DNA of 64,000 nt. It comes from Gemmatimonadota bacterium (GTDB taxonomy: Bacteria > Gemmatimonadota > Gemmatimonadetes > Gemmatimonadales > Gemmatimonadaceae). The DNA lies in contig DAHUXM010000018.1 in NCBI GenBank assembly GCA_027307165.1, forward strand, positions 152,456 to 216,455, in the 5' to 3' direction. Below, piece after piece: positions 52,544-61,696 of this stretch. Every line of letters begins with the position of its first letter. Positions within the stretch are counted from its first letter, which is position 1. The position numbers were made by a program, and so were the translations under genes. A model generated the notes under the pieces. The model made no database searches. It saw nothing but the letters and a program-made list of their open reading frames with translations, and was not told the DNA's origin.

Positions 52544-55330
52544 ATGAAGTCGAAGGCGAATTCGCTCGTGAAGTCCAGCCGCACGCTCATCCGTACGTTG
52601 GTCGCCGTCACGGTGATTACGACGGCAGTCGCACAGCACGGATGCAGCGACACACCAACTGCACCGGTCACACTGACTCCCACTGGCGCTTCGGATGCCA
52701 TCAACGCACCCGGCGACGACGGCGCACCCGAGACGGTCTTCCTCGCCCCGCTCGGACCCAAGAAGCACCCGCGAGGCATGCTCGACACGACGCTCACACC
52801 ATCGGTCACAATCTGCCGTCTGAACGGCGACGATTGCGGCAGTGCCGATACACTGGCGCACTTCGTCCGTGATTCCGCCGCCGACTCGACCCATCGGATC
52901 GAGCTCAGCGATCGCGCATATTACTTCCGCTGGAAGGTGAAGGATCTGCCCGCAGATCCATCGGTTGCATACCGCCTGGTCGTCACGCTCGGGGACACCA
53001 CGGCTGGCTTCACCGATTTCAAGCTGGTCGCTCCGGACTATCGGCCAGCGGCAGACGATACGTCGCGCTTCGCGTTCATCACCGATCGCAACTGGCTCAA
53101 CGTTCGATTCCAGATATTCGTCCCGCCAGTGACGCTCACGGTGATCTCCGAGCCCGGCGTCCACGGAGATCTCATCAGCCAGACGTACAGCTTCCGCCGC
53201 GGCGACCGTGTGGAGTACAACTTCGCAGCAGACTCGGGCTACCGGAACGCTCTCGTGACACTGGATCAGAATCCCGTCGCGAAACGCGGCCGTGTCACCA
53301 TGGATGATTCCCACGTTCTGATTGCTTCGGCCGACCGTGAGACTGGCGTGGCATCCGGCGACGAATGGATCCTGCGCGACGCGCGTGCACTGCTCAGGTC
53401 GAACGACAAGATTGCATCTGCACAGAACCTGCTGCGCAAGCTGGACGAAATGCAGGACACCGCCAATATCATGAAGCGATTGCGGCGCGTCGAGATGACG
53501 GTCCTGCAACGCGAAGCCGATGCAACCGCAATGCCTGCGCTGGACGCCGCACTCGCGGGCCACGCGTTCGACGCCGGGTCAGGCGTGGGGTCTGGCAACG
53601 ACGCGCCGGGAAACGGTGGCGGTGACACAGGAGACGTTACCGCTTCAGCGCTTCTCGTCCCGCTCGGCGTATCCTCACATTCGCAGGTATTCGCGCAATC
53701 GCCCGCACAACTACGTCCGGCGCCAACTATCATGTCCCCGCTGTCGCAGACGACGTCCAGCGCCGAGCCCGTGACCATCGCGTACGTGAACGGCATTCTC
53801 ACCACACCGCTCGGCGCGCTGTTCGCCGCCCATCACATCGCTGTAGCTGCACGAGAGGCGCAGTGGTACGCCAACGCTCCATTCGACGTCAAGCTGTTGT
53901 ACAACCGCAGCGCCATGGCGAGCGAAAGCGGCGCCGAGGATCGCTGCATTCTGGAACTGGGAATCCAGGGCGACTGGCTCGGCATCAATTCGCTTCCGGA
54001 CGAGGTCGCAAGATGTCTCAATAGCACGAGGCCACGCGCCCTCGCGCTGTTGGCCGACTACGCCGAGGTGAGTCAACAACTGAGTGATGTGCTCGATCGC
54101 TCGCTCAGAGCGCGCCCCGCCGACGTCGATACGATAGCCGCGATCACGACGCGGCTGCGTGATGCGGGGCGGCACGTCGTATTCGTCATGCATTCGCAGG
54201 GTAATCTCATCGTCCAGCAGGCGTTGACGCTGCTCGCTCACAGAGGGAAGTATTCGCAGGCGCGCGACACCACATGCATCGGCGGAGTGGCGCTCGCATC
54301 TCCAACCAGCGAGGCGTGGCCGATTGCGGCGCGACACCTGCACGGACTTGTTGTCGACGGCGACGCCATCCTCATGCTCGGCCACAACAAATTCCCGCGC
54401 GTGCGCACGCCGCTGTCGGATTCTGCGGCGAGCGCGACCGGCGGCTCGCTTCAAGCGCGGATTGTGTCTCTGGTTTCCGCATCCAAACTTCGGTGGGGCC
54501 TGCGTCTGCACGGCATCATCGAGAGTTATCTCATGCAACCACCCATGCGCGGACGCATACAGGATGCGATCGTGGCGTCGTACAAGGGCTGCGCGGTGGG
54601 TGACGTTTCAATCGCCCCTGCCGACATGCGGCTTCGCACAGGCGAGACGCGAAGCCTCAGCGCTGTGTTGAGGGACATGGCCGGTGATCCACTCGACGGG
54701 CGTCGCGGACTCACATGGAAGGCAGAATCGCAATCGGATTGGCAACGTGGCGTCGCCCTGTCATCCGACGGTGTCGCAACCGCGAGATATGTCGGGGGCA
54801 CAAGTGTGAGCGCCGTAACACGTAACGTTGTCGGGACGACAGGTATAACCGTCGATCCGGCGCAACTTCACATCTCGGCGAACGAAACACTTTCGGCGCA
54901 ATGGGTGTTCGTATGGCCGCCGAGTACAGGCAATCAGGATCCGATTCCGGATTTCGTCGTGCCGCCGACGAATTGGGGCGGCGGAAGCTGCGCGGAGTTC
55001 ACGGTATTGAAGAGCAACGGGCGAGAAGGAACCGCCAGCAAGCAGTGCACCGCTGACTACCACGTTGCGATCGACGAATTCCCGGGCGCCGACAGATACG
55101 TGGGCGCATTCTTCGAAAAGCATGCGACCGCATCCCTGTTCAGCGTGTCGGCACGCAGTGCATCGCTCCACGGAGCGACCAGCGGGCCTACACCGAACAT
55201 CGATCTGCTTCCCGGACCCACGCTCATCGACCGTATCGGTGTGACCGCGCTCGATTTCGCCGGCCATCTTCTCGCCAGCGGTAACGCATGCGTGCGCGGA
55301 TGTGTCGGCTGGCCGGATCTCCAGCACTAA
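52544..55330 (+). CDS. Large exported alpha/beta-hydrolase-like protein with Ig-like C-terminal region
   Basis: A 928-residue protein. The N-terminus has a signal peptide with a possible lipobox Cys (TTAVAQHGCSD). A beta-rich region follows (residues ~100-270), then a helical stretch and a Gly-rich linker (SGVGSGNDAPGNGGGDTG, about 345). The middle holds an alpha/beta hydrolase-like segment with VFVMHSQGNLIVQQALTLLA (nucleophile-elbow HSQG) and WPIAARHLHGLVVDGDAILM. The C-terminal third begins with a BIG2/Ig-like domain (MRLRTGETRSLSAVLRDMAG, LTWKAESQSDW) and ends Cys-rich. GGAG 8 nt before the ATG fixes the start. The substrate is unknown. The overall domain order is unfamiliar to me. Confidence 0.7.
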   Translation: MKSKANSLVKSSRTLIRTLVAVTVITTAVAQHGCSDTPTAPVTLTPTGASDAINAPGDDGAPETVFLAPLGPKKHPRGMLDTTLTPSVTICRLNGDDCGSADTLAHFVRDSAADSTHRIELSDRAYYFRWKVKDLPADPSVAYRLVVTLGDTTAGFTDFKLVAPDYRPAADDTSRFAFITDRNWLNVRFQIFVPPVTLTVISEPGVHGDLISQTYSFRRGDRVEYNFAADSGYRNALVTLDQNPVAKRGRVTMDDSHVLIASADRETGVASGDEWILRDARALLRSNDKIASAQNLLRKLDEMQDTANIMKRLRRVEMTVLQREADATAMPALDAALAGHAFDAGSGVGSGNDAPGNGGGDTGDVTASALLVPLGVSSHSQVFAQSPAQLRPAPTIMSPLSQTTSSAEPVTIAYVNGILTTPLGALFAAHHIAVAAREAQWYANAPFDVKLLYNRSAMASESGAEDRCILELGIQGDWLGINSLPDEVARCLNSTRPRALALLADYAEVSQQLSDVLDRSLRARPADVDTIAAITTRLRDAGRHVVFVMHSQGNLIVQQALTLLAHRGKYSQARDTTCIGGVALASPTSEAWPIAARHLHGLVVDGDAILMLGHNKFPRVRTPLSDSAASATGGSLQARIVSLVSASKLRWGLRLHGIIESYLMQPPMRGRIQDAIVASYKGCAVGDVSIAPADMRLRTGETRSLSAVLRDMAGDPLDGRRGLTWKAESQSDWQRGVALSSDGVATARYVGGTSVSAVTRNVVGTTGITVDPAQLHISANETLSAQWVFVWPPSTGNQDPIPDFVVPPTNWGGGSCAEFTVLKSNGREGTASKQCTADYHVAIDEFPGADRYVGAFFEKHATASLFSVSARSASLHGATSGPTPNIDLLPGPTLIDRIGVTALDFAGHLLASGNACVRGCVGWPDLQH

Positions 55331-55337
55331 CAGATAT

Positions 55338-55377
55338 GCACGGGCGGATCCCGGGGCTTCAGTGGAGCCGCCCGTGC
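55338..55377. terminator. Strong hairpin between the hydrolase gene and the ABC operon
   Basis: GCACGGGCGG and CCGCCCGTGC pair perfectly over 10 bp around a 20-nt loop. No T-tract follows, so it may stop or pause transcription with Rho, or sit upstream of the ABC promoter. It lies 8 bp after the hydrolase stop. Confidence 0.5.
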
Positions 55378-55388
55378 GGGCCAACATC

Positions 55389-55396
55389 TATATTTA
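55389..55396 (+). promoter_or_regulatory. -10 TATATTTA, near-leaderless, ABC operon
   Basis: TATATT (or TATTTA, two bases on) lies 6-8 nt before the GTG start of the substrate-binding protein. No Shine-Dalgarno is visible. Confidence 0.4.
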
Positions 55397-55402
55397 CCAC
55401 CC

Positions 55403-56440
55403 GTGCGCAAGATCATAATCGCCGTGGTGGTACTGCTCGCAGCCCATGTCGCCCTGCTGCTCGCCGGTGCAGGCCGCGGCAACGCGAGCCTCGCCCGCTC
55501 CGGCACCACCGTCGGAATCGTTTTCGACGTCGGTGGACGCGGAGACAAGTCGTTCAACGATGGCGCATACGCGGGCGCGGACAGCGCGCGCCGGATGCTC
55601 GGCGTCACCGTGCGCTATATCGAGCCTGGCGATGGCTCCGATCGCGAGTCGGGGCTTCGCCTGCTGGCCGCGGAAAAGATGGACCTCGTCATGGGCGTCG
55701 GCTTCATCTTCACGGATGACCTGACCAACCTCGCGCGGGAATATCCCAACATCAACTTCGCCGGCATCGACCTGTCGCTCGCGTACGATTCCACCGGCAA
55801 GCTGATCCCGCCACCCCCAAATCTTGCCGCTCTCAAGTTTCGCGAGGAAGAAGGCTCCTTTCTCGTGGGATCACTCGCAGCGCTAGTTGGACATTCAAAG
55901 AAAGTCGGCTTCATCGGCGGCATGGACATACCACTGATTCATAAATTCGAGGCTGGTTACACCGCCGGTGTGAAGTACGTCTGCCCCGACTGCACCGTGA
56001 TCGCACAGTATGCCGGTGTCACTCCCGATGCGTTCAAGAATCCCAGCCGCGGCAAGGAGCTCGCGTTGAGCCAGTATCAATCCGGAGTCAACATAATCTT
56101 CCACGCCAGCGGTGCGACTGGTCAGGGCGTATTCGAGGCAGCGCGTGCGATGCACAAGCTCGCGATCGGCGTGGACGCGGATCAGTACAACGACGCACCC
56201 GGCTACATACTCACGTCGATGGTCAAGCGTGTGAATGCAGCGACGTTCGATGTGATCCGACGGGCGCACGAGGGACAGTTCCACGGCGGCGTGTATTCGT
56301 TCGGCCTCAAGGAGGGCGGTGTGGGCTACGTGTACGATGAGCACAACAAGGGACTGATCCCCGATTCCGTACACGCGCGCGTGGAGGCGATCAAGGCAGA
56401 TATCATCGCCGGCAAGATCAAGGTGCCCACGACCAGATGA
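55403..56440 (+). CDS. BMP-family ABC transporter substrate-binding protein
   Basis: A 345-residue periplasmic binding protein of the basic membrane protein family (PF02608; nucleoside or simple-sugar binding). Signature sequences are VGIVFDVGGRGDKSFNDGAY (residues ~38-57), MGVGFIFTDDLTNLAREYP, FREEEGSFLVGSLAAL, KKVGFIGGMDIPLIHKFEAG and IIFHASGATGQGVFEAA. Most family members are lipoproteins, but the N-terminus (MRKIIIAVVVLLAAHVALLL) has no Cys lipobox, so it is either free in the periplasm or held by an uncleaved signal anchor. Start is GTG. The ATPase gene overlaps its stop by 4 nt. Confidence 0.9.
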   Translation: MRKIIIAVVVLLAAHVALLLAGAGRGNASLARSGTTVGIVFDVGGRGDKSFNDGAYAGADSARRMLGVTVRYIEPGDGSDRESGLRLLAAEKMDLVMGVGFIFTDDLTNLAREYPNINFAGIDLSLAYDSTGKLIPPPPNLAALKFREEEGSFLVGSLAALVGHSKKVGFIGGMDIPLIHKFEAGYTAGVKYVCPDCTVIAQYAGVTPDAFKNPSRGKELALSQYQSGVNIIFHASGATGQGVFEAARAMHKLAIGVDADQYNDAPGYILTSMVKRVNAATFDVIRRAHEGQFHGGVYSFGLKEGGVGYVYDEHNKGLIPDSVHARVEAIKADIIAGKIKVPTTR

Positions 56441-58044
56441 CGAGCTCTCAGAGGCCCGTGCAAACGCGCACGCTCGCTGTACGGATGCACGACATCTCCA
56501 AGTCGTTCGGTCCGGTGCGCGCAAATCACGATGCTTCTCTCGAAGTCGCACTCGGCGAGATCCATGCACTCGTGGGCGAAAATGGAGCCGGCAAGTCCAC
56601 GCTCATGCGCATTCTGGGCGGATTGCTGACGCCGGATTCCGGCACTCTCGAAGTGAATGGCCGCGACGTCACGGGATGGAGCACGCCGGACGCCATTTCG
56701 GCTGGCGTCGGTGTGGTGCACCAGCACTTCATGCTCGTCCCGACTCTCACGGTCGCGGAGAACCTGGTACTCGGCAAGGAACCCACGAGCGGTGGCCAGC
56801 TGGATTACAGGCGCGCCGTGGCGGACGTGAAGCGACTTGGCGAAGAGACAGGACTGGTGATCGACGGAACGCGACTCATTGCCGACCTCTCCGTGGGCGA
56901 GGCGCAACGCGTGGAAATTCTGAAGACGCTGTATCGCGGCGCGAAGATCCTCGTGCTGGACGAGCCGACCGCCGTGCTGTCACCTCCGGAAGTGAAGGAG
57001 CTCGCACAGGTACTGCGGCGCGTCCGCGATAACGGAGGCACCGTCATAATCATCACTCACCGTCTGGACGAGGTGATGTCGCTCTCCGAGAACATCACGG
57101 TGATGCGCGCCGGCGAAACCGTCGCTCGCTTCCACACTGCGGATACGAATCCCGCCGAGATCGCCCAGGCGATGGTGGGCCGCCACGTGCGGCTCACGAC
57201 TCGCGAGTTCGCGATCGTCACCGAGAGCACAGCTGCCGCGAATGCAGCCTCCGCATCGAGAGCGGGCAACGCGGCCCCGGGGGCGCCCTCCGGAGGCCTG
57301 GAAGTGCGTAACCTTCTGGTTACGGGTTTTCGCAGATCGTTCGAAGTGAACGATGTGTCGTTCACCGTCAAACCGGGCGAGATTCTCGGGATCGCGGGAG
57401 TAGAGGGCAACGGGCAGAGCGAATTGATCGAAGCGATCGCGGGATTACGCGGTATCGCGGGCGGCTACGTTGGAATCGGCGGACGGGACGTCACATCCGC
57501 CTCGCCGCGCGAGCGGACCGACGCCGGTCTGTCGCACATCCCAGAAGACCGGCAGCGGCGTGGACTGATAATGAATTACTCAGTCGCCGACAATCTCATA
57601 CTTGGGATGCAACATCGTTTCACGCAGCATGGTTCGCTGGACCGCGCCGCGATAGCGGAATACGCCAGAGAGCAGATACGTACCTTCGACATTCGCCCGA
57701 CCGATGCGTCGCTTCCAGCCCGTGCGCTCTCCGGCGGGAACCAGCAGAAGGTCGTCGTCGCACGGGAGATGGGCGGCGGTCGTGACTATTCCGTGCTGCT
57801 CGCGTCGCAGCCCACGCGCGGTGTGGACGTCGGCGCGATCGAGTTCATTCACGCGCGTCTCATCGCAGCGCGCGACGCCGGCAAGGCGATCCTGCTGGTG
57901 TCTGCCGAGCTCAATGAAGTCCTGTCACTGTCCGATCGCGTCGCCGTGATGTGCGGCGGCCGCTTCGTCGTCATGATGCCGGCCGCGGACGCAACCGAGG
58001 AAGTGCTCGGCGAGTACATGACCGGCGCGAGAGAAGCAGCATGA
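56437..58044 (+). CDS. ABC transporter ATP-binding protein, two nucleotide-binding domains
   Basis: A 535-residue ATPase of the simple-sugar/nucleoside importer type, with two tandem ABC domains. The first has Walker A VGENGAGKST (about residues 46-55), signature LSVGEAQRVEIL and Walker B ILVLDEPTAVLSP. The second has a modified Walker A AGVEGNGQSE, signature LSGGNQQKVVVARE and a degenerate Walker B reading YSVLLASQPTRGVD. An Ala/Gly/Pro linker of about 25 residues separates the domains. This asymmetry is usual for the family. Start and stop overlap the neighbours by 4 nt on both sides (ATGA). Confidence 0.94.
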   Translation: MTSSQRPVQTRTLAVRMHDISKSFGPVRANHDASLEVALGEIHALVGENGAGKSTLMRILGGLLTPDSGTLEVNGRDVTGWSTPDAISAGVGVVHQHFMLVPTLTVAENLVLGKEPTSGGQLDYRRAVADVKRLGEETGLVIDGTRLIADLSVGEAQRVEILKTLYRGAKILVLDEPTAVLSPPEVKELAQVLRRVRDNGGTVIIITHRLDEVMSLSENITVMRAGETVARFHTADTNPAEIAQAMVGRHVRLTTREFAIVTESTAAANAASASRAGNAAPGAPSGGLEVRNLLVTGFRRSFEVNDVSFTVKPGEILGIAGVEGNGQSELIEAIAGLRGIAGGYVGIGGRDVTSASPRERTDAGLSHIPEDRQRRGLIMNYSVADNLILGMQHRFTQHGSLDRAAIAEYAREQIRTFDIRPTDASLPARALSGGNQQKVVVAREMGGGRDYSVLLASQPTRGVDVGAIEFIHARLIAARDAGKAILLVSAELNEVLSLSDRVAVMCGGRFVVMMPAADATEEVLGEYMTGAREAA

Positions 58045-59159
58045 CGGCGGCACAACGCGAAAAGATAGAGGAAGCGCTGTTTCCTCCCGTCGTTGCGATC
58101 CTCATCGCGTTTGTGGCTGGCGACATCATCATGCTCAGCTTCAACCAGTCGCCGTTGGTCGTGTGGCGGCTGTTGCTCGAGGGGACATGGGGCAATGCGT
58201 ACGGCTTTGGCCAGGTGCTTTACAAGGCGACCACGCTTTCGTTCACGGGAATGGCAGTCGCGTTCGCGTATCGCGCAGGCCTGTTCAACATCGGCGGTGA
58301 GGGACAGCTTGCAGCAGGCGGACTCGCGGCCGCACTCGTCGGTTTCGCGCTACCGGTCGGGTTCCCTGCCCTGCTCGCGATTCTGCTCGGCTGCCTTGGT
58401 GCCGCAGCTGCTGGCGGAGTCGTTGGGGCCGTGCCGGGGTATTTGCGCGTTCGTTTCGGCGCGCACGAGGTGATCACGACGATCATGCTCAATTTTATCG
58501 TGCTGGCGCTGCTCAACTGGTTCATTGCAACCAGGCTGCGCGTACCGGAAACGTTGCACACGCCGGAGATTCATGCGGGCGCGATCGCGCGACTCAGCGC
58601 GGTGCTGCCGGCGTTCCACGGCTCCGCGGCGAATCTGTCGGTGATAGCTGTCCTGCTCACCGCGATCGCGATGTGGTACTACATGTTCCGCACGCGTGGA
58701 GGATACGAGCTTCGTGCGGTCGGCCTGCAGCCGGATGCAGCCGAATACGGAGGAATCTCCGTTGGCCGTGTTCTGTTCAGCGCAATGACTGTATCCGGCG
58801 TCATAGCCGGCCTGGGCGGTATCAACTTCGTGCTCGGCTACAAGTACTACTACGAGGACGGATTCGCTGGCGGCACGGGATTCCTCGGAATCGCCGTTGC
58901 TCTCGTCGGACGCAACAATCCATTCGGCATCTTGCTCGCCGCACTGTTCTTCGCGACGCTGTCGCAGGGCGGCCTCGCAGTCAACGCGTTCGTGCCGAAG
59001 CAGATGGTGGACGTGCTGCAGGGCATCGTCATCATAGCGATCGCGGCGTCCGTTCCCGAAGTTCAGCGCATCCTGCTCGGGTCCCGAAGGGGTCCAGTCA
59101 CGACGTCGGCACTCGATTCAACACCGGCTGCGACAGAGCCGCCGGCAGCTGCGGTCTGA
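58041..59159 (+). CDS. ABC transporter permease, first subunit
   Basis: A 372-residue permease of the BPD_transp_2 family with about 8-10 helices. Recognisable parts are FTGMAVAFAYRAGLFNIGGE then GQLAAGGLAAAL, the family coupling region GAHEVITTIMLNFIVLALLN, YELRAVGLQPDAAEYGGISV and GFLGIAVALVGRNNPFGILL. An Ala/Pro-rich tail of about 25 residues ends the protein. It forms the membrane channel with the next gene. The ATG overlaps the ATPase stop. Confidence 0.93.
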   Translation: MTAAQREKIEEALFPPVVAILIAFVAGDIIMLSFNQSPLVVWRLLLEGTWGNAYGFGQVLYKATTLSFTGMAVAFAYRAGLFNIGGEGQLAAGGLAAALVGFALPVGFPALLAILLGCLGAAAAGGVVGAVPGYLRVRFGAHEVITTIMLNFIVLALLNWFIATRLRVPETLHTPEIHAGAIARLSAVLPAFHGSAANLSVIAVLLTAIAMWYYMFRTRGGYELRAVGLQPDAAEYGGISVGRVLFSAMTVSGVIAGLGGINFVLGYKYYYEDGFAGGTGFLGIAVALVGRNNPFGILLAALFFATLSQGGLAVNAFVPKQMVDVLQGIVIIAIAASVPEVQRILLGSRRGPVTTSALDSTPAATEPPAAAV

Positions 59160-59163
59160 CGCG

Positions 59164-60018
59164 ATGAACGCTTTCGCCATCGTCACGCAGGTGCTCCGTA
59201 TCGCAGTGCCGTATCTGTTCGCAGCGGCCGGCGGAGTTATCGCCGAGCGTTCCGGCATCATCTCGCTCACGCTGGAAGGGTACATGCTGGGCGGTGCGTT
59301 CGCGGCGGTTGTCGGTACGTTCTATTCCGGCAGTCCCGTGGTTGGCGCGTTGTGCGGCATCGGCGGTGGTGCGGTGCTTGCGCTGATCCACGCCGTTGCG
59401 TCGATCAGGTATCGCGCGGACCAGGTGATCGTCGGCATCGCGGTCAACCTGTTCGCGATCGGAATCACGCGCGTTTTCCTCAAGCTCATGTTCGGCAGCT
59501 CCTCCAACTCACCCCGCGTCGACGGTTTCGCTACTGGATATGGCGATCCTCTGCTGTGGCTGGGACTGCTCTCCACACCGATCGTTGCGTTCATTCTGTT
59601 CCGAACCGTGTTCGGCCTGCGCGTGCGAGCCACCGGCGAGAAACCCGAGGCGGCGGCCAGCGTCGGCGTGCCGGTGCATCGTATCCAGTGCACGGCGGTT
59701 CTTCTCAGCGGGGCGCTCGCCGCATTGGGCGGCGTGTACCTGGCGCTGGATCAGCACCAGTTCACGGATCAGATGACAGCGGGCCGAGGGTTCATCGCAG
59801 TTGCGGCCGTGATCTTCGGGAGATGGAGCCCGTTGCGCGCCGGTGCCGCGTGCCTCTTGTTCGCGGCCGCGGAAACGGTGCAGATACATCTTCAGGGCAA
59901 CCATGTGATCGCATCTCAGTTCATCGAGATGATACCGTACGTGCTGACGATCGTTGCGCTGGCTGGGGTGGTCGGACGCGCGATCGCGCCGGCGGCGCTG
60001 GGTGCCAGCGCTCCGTAA
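59164..60018 (+). CDS. ABC transporter permease, second subunit
   Basis: A 284-residue BPD_transp_2 permease, the partner of the preceding gene. Typical sequences are PYLFAAAGGVIAERSGIISL then TLEGYMLGGAFAAVVG, IRYRADQVIVGIAVNLFAIG, LRVRATGEKPEAAASVGVPV and FIAVAAVIFGRWSPLRAGAA. About seven helices. With BMP protein, ATPase and first permease it makes a full importer, most likely for nucleosides; the exact ligand cannot be read from sequence. No catabolic gene for the ligand is adjacent. Confidence 0.93.
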   Translation: MNAFAIVTQVLRIAVPYLFAAAGGVIAERSGIISLTLEGYMLGGAFAAVVGTFYSGSPVVGALCGIGGGAVLALIHAVASIRYRADQVIVGIAVNLFAIGITRVFLKLMFGSSSNSPRVDGFATGYGDPLLWLGLLSTPIVAFILFRTVFGLRVRATGEKPEAAASVGVPVHRIQCTAVLLSGALAALGGVYLALDQHQFTDQMTAGRGFIAVAAVIFGRWSPLRAGAACLLFAAAETVQIHLQGNHVIASQFIEMIPYVLTIVALAGVVGRAIAPAALGASAP

Positions 60019-60171
60019 ACGGGATCCGCGGACAATCCGATGACCGGTATCTGACGTCGCGTACTGACTATCCAATGCCCGACGATTGTCGACCCGAACT
60101 AATCACGTGAAAATGAACGGGGGTCGCCGGTCGGCCTTCAGGATCAATAAGACGCAATAATTATCATTGCC

Positions 60172-60735
60172 TCACAAAACCCGCTCCCAAATCGATGCGC
60201 TTGGTCGGGGTGCAGGAGCGAGTGGTCGTCCAATGATGGCGCCAACGAGAGCGCCAATTGCGGTGTAGCCGACAAACGTGCCGCCCTGGACGCACCGTGT
60301 ACCGCCCGATCCCATTTGAGGATCGTCGCTTACGGGGCGGCACCTGGAATCATGGATAATGCTGGCAGCCAGTCCTACTCCGGCTCCCACTAATGCTCCC
60401 ATCAGCATGTACCGCGTATACGCCGGCGAAGCGCTCGACGCATGTAAAACTTCCAACGTTGCAACAGAGTGCAGTGCTATGCGCTCGGGCGCGCATGTCG
60501 CACATTGCTGAACCATAAACGTGTCAGGCTCAATGTGGTCGACAAGAACCGCGTACCTCCATTGGTCTGCTGGTGTGATTCGAAAGCGAACTGAGTCGCC
60601 GTGCACTGCCGATACATGACTGACTGCTTGTGCGCCGGCCAATTGAAGTGCTGGAGCGCCGATAACGATCAATAGAGCTATCCGAACGGCACGGCCAAGC
60701 GGTATGCGCACATCGGTACTGTTACGCGTTTCCAT
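60172..60735 (-). CDS. Hypothetical exported/membrane protein
   Basis: A protein of about 187 residues. An N-terminal hydrophobic segment (AVRIALLIVIGAPALQLAGAQ) looks like a signal peptide. A beta-rich part follows (VRFRITPADQWRYAVLVDHI, CATCAP), then two Gly/Ala-rich helices (LMGALVGAGVGLAASII and GALVGAIIG) resembling the Gly-zipper of small membrane proteins. No family recognised. It lies 22 bp downstream of the interrupted secreted-protein gene on the same strand and may have formed one transcript with it. Start uncertain among several Met codons. Confidence 0.5.
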   Translation of the reverse strand: METRNSTDVRIPLGRAVRIALLIVIGAPALQLAGAQAVSHVSAVHGDSVRFRITPADQWRYAVLVDHIEPDTFMVQQCATCAPERIALHSVATLEVLHASSASPAYTRYMLMGALVGAGVGLAASIIHDSRCRPVSDDPQMGSGGTRCVQGGTFVGYTAIGALVGAIIGRPLAPAPRPSASIWERVL

Positions 60736-60757
60736 GATCATGATAGTAATGGACATT

Positions 60758-61634
60758 TCAGCAAATGAACTGTTGCCCGCATCCGTTAGTTGGATCATCG
60801 ACAACAAGCGTTTTCGCTACGGCAACATGAGTACCAACTGCATCCCACACGTCAACATAGAATGTTGCATCGGGCGCCGTAAATTGGCCGCTTGCCGAAT
60901 ACGGATTACGATCGGAAGTTACATTAGTCCATTGTATTTGATACGGAGGCGTGCCTCCTGAGATAAGCGCGCGCCAACTTGAGGGGACGCTCTGCGTTAC
61001 CTCATCGGGCCCATCAAGTCCTACCGCTAAGCCGGATGGTGCGGGGGGCGACGGAGCAACGCTGAGGTAAGGGTTATATGCAACATATTGGTCGAATTGA
61101 TCATACGGACCAAAAAACGAGCGTCCAATAGTGCCTGGATCCGTCAGCAGCGCTCCGTACGGAATGGTCGGCCAAGATGGCTGTTCAGGTTGATAGTTGT
61201 CCGTTGCGTCAACCGCGAATGAGTGCCAGCATCCTCCGGAGCTCAGGAAGAAGTGGCATCCCGCATCCGGACCGCTCCCGCCCCCGGTCCAAGCCCACAT
61301 CGGATTCGCACCAGGCATATCGCTCGCGTCGAATTCACTCAGGCCCTGCTCACCTCCGCCAATGGACAACGTCCCGCCATAGAATAACCCGGCGTACAGC
61401 GTAGAACTGGCCAAGCGATTCTGCCAAAAGACACTGTGTGCTACTTCAACCAGTCGATAGTCGTGGACACCCGTATATGTCAATGAATCAACAGGTGCAA
61501 CTCCGTTGTCATCATACCCCACGGCTGGTTCATATATGATTGCCTTTCCTGCCCGTTGATTAACGCCATGAATACAAGTCGTGTAGCTATACGCATCTGG
61601 TCGTACTGAGCTCATTCCGTAACCGTCGTAGTAT
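60758..61634 (-). pseudogene. Secreted-protein gene, C-terminal part, cut off by an IS
   Basis: This is the 3' part of a gene disrupted by the complete IS at 61635-63090. It encodes, from the break, YYDGYGMSSVRPDAYSYTTC and then about 270 more residues rich in Tyr, Gly, Ser and Pro. A likely Ig/PKD-like module is near the end (SWRALISGGTPPYQIQWTNV), and it finishes with VDDPTNGCGQQFIC. Removing the IS and one copy of the GTAT duplication joins it in frame to the fragment at 63091-63459. Function unknown; several Cys and an Ig-like end suggest a secreted or surface protein. Confidence 0.72.
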
Positions 61635-61696
61635 TGTCCCGCCTCAGTTGAAATGTGACTCCTACCGCTCCATTGTTTGGAGCATGGAGGAGCACC

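Noticed and set aside
52424..53563. An 883-codon fused nadB
   Set aside because: The extra N-terminal part is antisense to the exported hydrolase gene, and the aspartate oxidase FAD motif begins right after the ATG at 52423.
4086..60018. Biosynthetic gene cluster
   Set aside because: No polyketide, NRPS, terpene or RiPP core enzyme is present; the enzymes belong to separate housekeeping pathways.
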